From the NCBI GenBank assembly GCA_900552955.1, contig USBO01000056.1, forward strand, positions 1 to 10,414: a DNA stretch of 10,414 nt, read 5' to 3'. The notes under the pieces are model-generated. The model ran no database searches, was not told the origin of the DNA, and saw nothing but the letters and a program-made list of their open reading frames with translations. The stretch's first letter is position 1, and the number at the start of each line of letters is the position of its first letter. Position numbers and translations under genes: made by a program. Of this stretch, positions 1 through 4,856 are shown piece by piece. Source of the stretch: an uncultured Alistipes sp. (lineage in GTDB: Bacteria; Bacteroidota; Bacteroidia; Bacteroidales; Rikenellaceae).

Positions 1-735
1 GCCGTCCGACAGGGTCGAGAGGAACGAGAAGAGCGGATTGACCGCCGCATGGTTCAGAAACATCCGGCCGCTGAAGTAGACCTTCGAGACGTTGGCCGTG
101 GCCACCGACACCCCGCCGCGGATCGGCAGGAAAAGCACGCCTGCCGTCAGCAGCAGCCCCAGCGTGTTCCCGACGCGGTGCGCCGGACGGCGTTCGGGGC
201 GGTAGAGGCGCAGCACCCGCCCGTAGCCCCACGCCATGACGGCGAAGGCCGCCGCCGCGACCAGCAGTTGCAGCAGGAGTTGCCCCGCCGTGACGCTGGC
301 CAGCGCCTCCTTGGGCGAGGCGAGGTATTGCAGCACGGAGCTGTCGAGCGGAAAGGCCCAGTAGGCATAGAGGGCGAGGTTGGCGGTGAACGCAATGGCG
401 GCGAGGGAGGCGACGACGAGCAGATACGCTTTCAGCGCGCGGCGGCTCCACTGCCCCGGGAGCCAGACGGCGGCGAGCACGACCAGAAGCGGAAGCGCCG
501 TGATGTAGCCCGCCACGGTCAGATCGAGTTTCAGTCCGTGCCAGACCACCTGCGCCAGGTCGGCGGCCGACGATGCGGCCGCCTGCGCGCGGTGCCACAG
601 CAGGAAGACGGGCTTCTGGAGCGCCATCCCAAGGAGGCTCGCCCCGAAGAGGGCCGCCAGAAAGAGGAGGTTGCCCGCGAAAGGCGCGAGCGACGGCCGT
701 CCGGCCGCGGGGCAGGTTTCGGGAGTCGGTTTCAT
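1..735 (-). CDS. LTA synthase/sulfatase-family membrane protein, N-terminal part (cut by window edge)
   Basis: This is the membrane half of a protein resembling the LtaS/MdoB phosphoglycerol-transferase (alkaline phosphatase superfamily) group, which usually has five N-terminal membrane helices followed by an extracytoplasmic sulfatase-like catalytic domain. Only 245 codons are in the window; the catalytic domain lies beyond position 1. Hydrophobic segments are seen at about residues 20-38, 72-92, 103-126, 151-171 and 190-205, matching the five-helix plan. The stretch WHGLKLDL (66-72), the YWAFPLDSS region (125-133) and FLNHAAVNPLFSF (227-239) look like those of Bacteroidetes members. The ATG at 733-735 is the first Met in frame; no Shine-Dalgarno is visible, as usual in this phylum. 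It lies 75 bp downstream of upp on the same strand and is probably co-transcribed with it. In Bacteroidetes such proteins are unlikely to make true lipoteichoic acid, so the substrate is unknown. The family call is good; the exact role is not established. Confidence 0.8.
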   Translation of the reverse strand, partial: MKPTPETCPAAGRPSLAPFAGNLLFLAALFGASLLGMALQKPVFLLWHRAQAAASSAADLAQVVWHGLKLDLTVAGYITALPLLVVLAAVWLPGQWSRRALKAYLLVVASLAAIAFTANLALYAYWAFPLDSSVLQYLASPKEALASVTAGQLLLQLLVAAAAFAVMAWGYGRVLRLYRPERRPAHRVGNTLGLLLTAGVLFLPIRGGVSVATANVSKVYFSGRMFLNHAAVNPLFSFLSTLSDG

Positions 736-810
736 GGGTTCTGCATCGTTCCGAACACAGTCGGTGCCGGCGGGTTCGTCCCCGCTGCAGCCGGCCGGAT
801 CATGGTGGGG

Positions 811-1467
811 TTACAACTTCTCTCCGTAGGCCAGATCGCCCGCGTCGCCGATGCCCGGGACGATGTAGGAGCGCGAGGTCAGTTCTTCGTCCACGGCGGC
901 GCACCAGAGCGTCGTGGTGGCGTGGGGCATGTGGCGCTGTACGTAGTCCACGCCCTGCTCCGAGCCGATGATCGAGGCCACGTGGGTGTGGGCCGGCCGG
1001 CCGCCCTTCTCGATGAGCGCATCGTAGACCAGCGCAGCCGACGAGCCGGTGGCCAGCATCGGGTCGACCAGCAGCAGCGTCTTACCCTCGAGGCTGCCGC
1101 ACGAGATGTATTCGACCTTGACGGTGAACGTCCCGTCCTTCTTGCTCTTGCGGTAGGCCGAGACGAAGGCGTTCTCGGCGTCGTCGAAGTAGTTGAGGAA
1201 GCCCTGATGGAACGGCAGGCCCGCGCGCAGGATCGTGGCGATGACGATCCGGTTGTCGTAGAGCTCCACTTCGGCGGTGCCGAGCGGCGTCTCGACCGTG
1301 CGGGGCGCATAATGGAGCTGCTTCGAGATTTCGTAGGCCATCAACTCGCCGATGCGCTCCAGGTTGCGGCGGAACCGCATCGGGTCGCGCTGGATGTCGC
1401 GGTCGCGGATCTCGGCGATGAACTTGTTGAGGACGGTCTGCTGCCGGTTGAGAATATTGATCTCCAT
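811..1467 (-). CDS. upp: Uracil phosphoribosyltransferase
   Basis: Cytoplasmic salvage enzyme that converts uracil and PRPP to UMP and pyrophosphate. The 218-residue length is close to the family norm of about 210. The PRPP-binding loop is clear as VDPMLATGSS (residues 134-143), and the C-terminal uracil-recognition segment YIVPGIGDAGD (201-211) is intact. RAGLPFHQGF (81-90) corresponds to the conserved region after the core strands. The ATG at 1465-1467 gives a normal N-terminus and lies 26 bp after the hflX stop, so upp is probably in an operon with hflX, read leftward. The short gap holds no terminator-like hairpin. All key motifs are present and nothing looks truncated. Confidence 0.96.
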   Translation of the reverse strand: MEINILNRQQTVLNKFIAEIRDRDIQRDPMRFRRNLERIGELMAYEISKQLHYAPRTVETPLGTAEVELYDNRIVIATILRAGLPFHQGFLNYFDDAENAFVSAYRKSKKDGTFTVKVEYISCGSLEGKTLLLVDPMLATGSSAALVYDALIEKGGRPAHTHVASIIGSEQGVDYVQRHMPHATTTLWCAAVDEELTSRSYIVPGIGDAGDLAYGEKL

Positions 1468-1493
1468 AGTGGGATGGTTGTTAGGTTCTTATG

Positions 1494-2711
1494 TCAATAG
1501 AGGAAGTTGTTGAAGGGGTAGCGGCCGGCGTGGATCTCGCGCACCATGCCGTAGAGATCGCGGCGGAACTTGTCGATGTTGGTGCGCTGCCGGGCCGAGA
1601 GGAAGATGCACGGGGTGTTGGCCTTGGCGATCCAGCTCTGTTTCAGCTCGTCGAGCGAACGGTTCTCGGCCGTGGGAGGCGTCAGGTCGTCGGGCGCCTT
1701 CTCGATCCACGTGTAGGCGTCGACCTTGTTGAAGACCAGATAGACCGGTTTGTCGCCCGCGCCGATCTCCTGCAATGTCTGCTTCACCACGGCGATCTGA
1801 TCCTCGAACTGCGGGTGCGAGATGTCGACCACGTGCAGCAGCAGGTCGGCTTCGCGCACCTCGTCGAGCGTCGATTTGAACGACTCGATCAGCTCCGTGG
1901 GCAGCTTGCGGATGAAGCCCACGGTGTCCGACAGCAGGAAGGGCAGGTTGTCGAAGACCACCTTGCGCACCGTCGTGTCGAGCGTGGCGAAGAGCTTGTT
2001 TTCGGCGAAGACCTCGCTTTTGGCCAGCAGGTTCATCAGCGTCGACTTGCCCACGTTGGTGTAGCCCACCAGCGCCACGCGCACCAACTGTCCGCGGTTG
2101 GAGCGCTGCACGGCCATCTGGCGGTCGATCTTCTTGAGATCCTCCTTGAGCTTGGCGATGCGGTTGCGCACGATGCGGCGGTCGGTCTCGATCTCGCGTT
2201 CGCCCGCGCCGCCGCGCGTGCCCGTGCCGCCGCGCTGCCGTTCGAGGTGCGTCCACAGACCGGCCAGACGGGGCAGCATGTATTCGTATTGAGCCAGTTG
2301 CACCTGCGTCTTGGCGTAGGCAGTCTGCGCGCGCGCGAGGAAGATGTCCAGAATCAGGCGCGTGCGGTCGAGGATGCGGCAGGGCATCGCCCGCTCGATG
2401 TTGCGCGTCTGGGCGGGCGTGAGTTCGTCGTCGAAGATCGCCACGCCGACGGCGTGCTCCTCGCAGTAGGCGGCGATCTCCTCGAGCTTGCCCGGCCCGA
2501 CGTAGATGCGCGACGAGGGTTGCGGCAATCGCTGGGTGAAGCGCTTCACCGTGGCGATGTCGGCCGTTTCGGCCAGAAACTCCAGTTCGTCGAGGTACTC
2601 CTCGCTCTGGCGCAGTTCCTGGCTGTCGCGCACGACGGCCACGAGCACGGCTCGTTCGCGTTCGGGCTGACCGTCGGCGATCGTGGGAGGGATGGTTTTA
2701 TTCTCTGTCAT
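1494..2711 (-). CDS. hflX: GTPase HflX
   Basis: HflX is a translation-associated GTPase that binds the 50S subunit and can split stalled or stressed ribosomes. From the ATG at 2711 the protein has 405 residues. The N-terminal HflX domain covers about 20-150, with GPGKLEEI at 72-79. A helical, glycine-rich linker (ERQRGGTGTRGG, then EIETDRR at 173-179) leads to the GTPase domain: G1 GYTNVGKS (216-223), G2 threonines near 246-247, G3 DTVGF (262-266), G4 NKVD (328-331) and G5 SAR (372-374). An in-frame ATG at 2726 would add five residues, but it sits only 3 nt after the T-tract of an intrinsic terminator, so 2711 is preferred. The glycine-rich loop reads RGGAGE where RGPGE is more usual, a small variation. 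It lies downstream of tonB and upstream of upp on the same strand. The identification is firm; the exact start is less so. Confidence 0.95.
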   Translation of the reverse strand: MTENKTIPPTIADGQPERERAVLVAVVRDSQELRQSEEYLDELEFLAETADIATVKRFTQRLPQPSSRIYVGPGKLEEIAAYCEEHAVGVAIFDDELTPAQTRNIERAMPCRILDRTRLILDIFLARAQTAYAKTQVQLAQYEYMLPRLAGLWTHLERQRGGTGTRGGAGEREIETDRRIVRNRIAKLKEDLKKIDRQMAVQRSNRGQLVRVALVGYTNVGKSTLMNLLAKSEVFAENKLFATLDTTVRKVVFDNLPFLLSDTVGFIRKLPTELIESFKSTLDEVREADLLLHVVDISHPQFEDQIAVVKQTLQEIGAGDKPVYLVFNKVDAYTWIEKAPDDLTPPTAENRSLDELKQSWIAKANTPCIFLSARQRTNIDKFRRDLYGMVREIHAGRYPFNNFLY

Positions 2712-2728
2712 AATTCTGAGTTGCATTG

Positions 2729-2762
2729 AAAAAAAGGGTATCCCTCGAAAAAAGATACCCTT
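2729..2762 (-). terminator. Intrinsic terminator downstream of tonB, abutting hflX
   Basis: Read on the minus strand, AAGGGTATC (2762-2754) pairs perfectly with GATACCCTT (2742-2734) around an 11-nt loop. A run of seven T (2735-2729, two of them in the stem) follows. This is a classic hairpin plus U-tract, oriented to end the tonB transcript 53 nt after its stop codon. It stops only 3 nt before the upstream candidate ATG of hflX. On the plus strand the stem is followed by TTGTTCT, a poor U-tract, so it acts mainly leftward. Confidence 0.85.
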
Positions 2763-2814
2763 GTTCTGATCCGAATTGCGGCTCCGGGCGGCGTTTCGGC
2801 CTTACGGTGAAGGC

Positions 2815-3498
2815 TTACTGCTGGATGCGGAACTCAACCGGCAGGGTGTAGCGCACACGCACAGCCTGGTTGCGCTGTTTGCCCGGCGACCATTTCGGCG
2901 ACTGCTGCAGTACGCGGATCGCCTCCTCGGAGAGCGAACGGTCGGGCGTCTGGAGCACCTGGATGTTGGTCAGACGGCCGTCCTTCTCGATGACGAAGGT
3001 CAGCACCACCTTGCCTGAGATGCCGTTCTCCTGCGCGATGGCCGGGTAACGGACCTTGCCCTGCACCCAGTTGCGGAAGTCGTTGAGCGATCCGCCCTGG
3101 AACGAAGGCATCGTCTCGGCAATGAGGAACGGCTGCTCCTCCTCGATCTTCTCCTCCTCGACGGCGACCTGCTGCACGATCTCCACATCGTCCTCGAACT
3201 CGGCGAAGTCGACGTTGGTTGTGATCTTGGTGTCGTTGGTCACGACCTTCAGGATATCGGTGATCACGGTGATCTCCGTCTTCTTGGGAGGCTCGGGCGG
3301 CTTCTGATCCTGGCGGGTGATCTCCACGATCTCCTCCTCGACGGGGCCGGTGTTCATGTCGATCTTTTCGATGGTATGCTCCTTGGGCGTCCAGGCGAAC
3401 GCGACGATAACGGCGCAAAGTGCAATTATCAAACCAATCTCGAGCAGAAGACCCCGCTTGTTCTGGAGGTCGGCTTTCGGTGATTTCTTGATTTCCAT
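2815..3498 (-). CDS. Energy transducer TonB
   Basis: TonB-family protein that carries proton-motive energy from an inner-membrane ExbB/ExbD motor to outer-membrane TonB-dependent transporters. The 227-residue protein has a short cytoplasmic N-terminus, one membrane anchor (about 17-36) and a periplasmic linker with a short proline cluster (KPPEPPKK, 66-73). The rest of the linker is strongly acidic rather than the Pro/Lys-rich spacer of E. coli TonB. MPSFQGG (130-136) precedes a TonB C-terminal domain (about 139-225) with the YPAIAQENGISGKV turn and the final KWSPGKQRNQAVRVRYTLPVEF strands. The start is the ATG at 3496-3498. The frame is open back to 3627, but that lies upstream of the predicted -7 box (3605-3612), so the longer form is unlikely. 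No exbB, exbD or receptor gene adjoins it, so it is an orphan TonB whose partner receptor is unknown. Confidence 0.92.
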   Translation of the reverse strand: MEIKKSPKADLQNKRGLLLEIGLIIALCAVIVAFAWTPKEHTIEKIDMNTGPVEEEIVEITRQDQKPPEPPKKTEITVITDILKVVTNDTKITTNVDFAEFEDDVEIVQQVAVEEEKIEEEQPFLIAETMPSFQGGSLNDFRNWVQGKVRYPAIAQENGISGKVVLTFVIEKDGRLTNIQVLQTPDRSLSEEAIRVLQQSPKWSPGKQRNQAVRVRYTLPVEFRIQQ

Positions 3499-3561
3499 TA
3501 TTGTGTTTTTTAATTGTTGACCAGTCGGTTGAGCATCTGTCCGCAATTTCCGTTCCGCACC

Positions 3562-3579
3562 TCTCAGCATCCGCTGAGA
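3562..3579 (-). other. Hairpin in the tonB mRNA leader
   Basis: TCTCAGC (3562-3568) and GCTGAGA (3573-3579) form a perfect 7-bp stem with a 4-nt loop. It lies in the predicted tonB leader of about 100 nt, roughly 20 nt from the expected 5' end. No U-tract follows, so it is not a terminator. It may stabilise the mRNA or be chance. Being an inverted repeat, it would also form on the other strand. Confidence 0.4.
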
Positions 3580-3604
3580 CGCATTTGCAGTCCGCTCCAC
3601 CCCA

Positions 3605-3612
3605 CAAATATA
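3605..3612 (-). promoter_or_regulatory. Bacteroidetes -7 element, promoter for tonB
   Basis: The minus strand reads TATATTTG, a full match to the Bacteroidetes primary-sigma -7 consensus TAnnTTTG. It sits in an AT-rich patch (3601-3630) between the divergent tonB and rlmN genes. A TTTTTG lies upstream but with only 12 nt spacing, too close for the usual -33 box at about 20 nt, so the -33 is not convincing. Transcription would begin near 3600 and give a leader of about 100 nt. Confidence 0.6.
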
Positions 3613-3666
3613 GGAAGAAAAAATCAAAAACGAGTCGATCGGCCGAAAAAATCGCTGTTTTTTGAC

Positions 3667-3674
3667 TACTTTTG
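3667..3674 (+). promoter_or_regulatory. Bacteroidetes -7 element, promoter for rlmN
   Basis: TACTTTTG matches TAnnTTTG exactly and faces rlmN. No TTG is present about 20 nt upstream, so only the -7 half is supported. The predicted start near 3679 gives a leader of about 55 nt. That leader is very GC-rich and contains a 5-bp GGGGC/GCCCC stem (3708-3722) ending 11 nt before the ATG at 3734. Confidence 0.55.
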
Positions 3675-3733
3675 CGGTCGTCGGAGGGTCTGCGGGCCCT
3701 GCGCTCGGGGGCGCGAAGCCCCGTCGCCGGCCT

Positions 3734-4759
3734 ATGGAGACGCTCTACGGAAAAAATATCGCCGAACTGCGCACGCTCTGCGAGGAGCTGTCGCTGCCGC
3801 GTTTCGCCGCAGCGCAGATCGCCCGCTGGCTCTACCGCAAGCATGTGACCGATCCGGCGGCGATGACCGACCTGCCGGCGGCGGCGCGCGTGCGGCTGGC
3901 CGGGCGCTGCGGCACGGGCCTTTCGGCGCCCGCAGGGGTCAGCACGTCGGCCGACGGGACGAAGAAATACCTGTTCCGCACGGCGCAGGGCCATTTCATC
4001 GAATCGGCCTACATCCCCGACGGCGACCGCGCCACGCTCTGCGTCTCGTCGCAGGCGGGGTGCCGCATGGGGTGCCGTTTCTGCGCCACGGGCCGGCAGG
4101 GGTTGCAGCACTCGCTCGCGGCGGCCGAGATTCTCAATCAGATCGAGTCGCTGCCCGAGCGCGACCGTCTGACTAACATCGTCTTCATGGGGATGGGTGA
4201 GCCGCTCGACAACCCCGACGCCGTGCTCCGCGCCATCGAGGTGCTCACGGCCGAGTGGGGATTCGGCTGGTCGCCCACGCGCATCACCCTCTCCACGGCG
4301 GGTGTGACGCCGCACCTGCGGCGGCTGCTGGACGAGACACGCGTGCATCTGGCCGTGTCGCTCCACAACCCCTTCGCCGAGGAGCGGGCGGAGATCATGC
4401 CCATCGAACGCGCCTACCCGATCCGCGGGCTGATCGACGTGCTGCGCGGCTACGACTTCACGGGCCAGCGGCGCGTGTCGTTCGAGTACATCGTCATGGA
4501 GGGCCGCAACGATTCGCCGCGGCATGTGCGCGAACTGTGCCGGCTGCTCAACGGGCTGCGCTGCCGCATCAATCTCATTCGTTTCCACCGCATCCCCGAC
4601 TCGCCCTACTTCTCGCCCGACCGTGCGGCGATGGAGCGTTTCCGCGATGCGCTCACGGCCAGAGGATTCACCACGACGATCCGCGCCTCGCGCGGCGAGG
4701 ACATCCAGGCGGCCTGCGGCCTGCTGAGCACCCGCGAGCGGGAAGCCGGCGGGAGGTGA
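3734..4759 (+). CDS. rlmN: Dual-specificity RNA methyltransferase RlmN (23S rRNA A2503 / tRNA A37)
   Basis: Radical-SAM enzyme that makes 2-methyladenosine at A2503 of 23S rRNA and A37 of certain tRNAs. From the ATG at 3734 it has 341 residues, the usual family length. The [4Fe-4S] cluster motif is CRMGCRFC, with cysteines at 110, 114 and 117. The two mechanistic cysteines of the family are also present: one in LCVSSQ (residue 103) and the C-terminal one in AACGLL (residue 328), corresponding to E. coli C118 and C355. MGMGEPLDN and ITLSTAGVTP are the SAM-binding GEPL-type and following strand motifs. A TTG-initiated extension to 3662 would overlap the -7 promoter box and is rejected. The presence of both cysteines argues for RlmN or its close relative Cfr rather than an inactive paralogue. 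The N-terminus METLYGKNIAEL and the housekeeping context favour RlmN. Confidence 0.95.
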   Translation: METLYGKNIAELRTLCEELSLPRFAAAQIARWLYRKHVTDPAAMTDLPAAARVRLAGRCGTGLSAPAGVSTSADGTKKYLFRTAQGHFIESAYIPDGDRATLCVSSQAGCRMGCRFCATGRQGLQHSLAAAEILNQIESLPERDRLTNIVFMGMGEPLDNPDAVLRAIEVLTAEWGFGWSPTRITLSTAGVTPHLRRLLDETRVHLAVSLHNPFAEERAEIMPIERAYPIRGLIDVLRGYDFTGQRRVSFEYIVMEGRNDSPRHVRELCRLLNGLRCRINLIRFHRIPDSPYFSPDRAAMERFRDALTARGFTTTIRASRGEDIQAACGLLSTREREAGGR

Positions 4760-4801
4760 CTCCTTGCGGTGTCGGTGGTACGACTTTTTCTGCTATTTTT
4801 C

Positions 4802-4832
4802 TTGCTCGATCGGAAAAGAATCGGTATCTTGC
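4802..4832 (+). promoter_or_regulatory. Possible promoter for the exported MG/plug protein
   Basis: A TTG at 4802-4804 is followed after 20 nt by TATCTTGC (4825-4832), which matches the first six positions of TAnnTTTG but not the last two. The spacing is right for a Bacteroidetes -33/-7 pair, and the start near 4838 would give a leader of about 20 nt. The 97-bp gap after rlmN shows no terminator, so read-through from rlmN is also possible. Confidence 0.35.
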
Positions 4833-4856
4833 AGGAAACCCCGAAAACCACACCTC

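Noticed and set aside
736..810. GC-rich inverted pairings between upp and the LtaS-like gene as a terminator
   Set aside because: Only a 5-bp GCGGG/CCCGC stem is found and no T-tract follows on the minus strand, so read-through to the next gene is more likely.
49..1500. 483-codon rightward open frame opposite the LtaS-like gene and upp
   Set aside because: It is Arg/Gly/Glu-rich with no recognisable motif and lies opposite two well-supported genes. High GC with strong codon bias leaves stop-free antisense frames.
1491..2729. 412-codon rightward frame nearly co-extensive with hflX
   Set aside because: hflX on the other strand has all five G motifs. The antisense translation is low-complexity Val/Leu/Arg/Asp and shows no domain.
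3499..3627. N-terminal extension of TonB to 3627
   Set aside because: It would start upstream of the predicted -7 element and add about 43 residues before the usual short cytoplasmic head and membrane anchor.
2834..4588. 584-codon leftward frame across rlmN, the promoter region and tonB
   Set aside because: It runs through two divergent promoters and two genes in other frames, and its product is Arg/Ala-rich without motifs.
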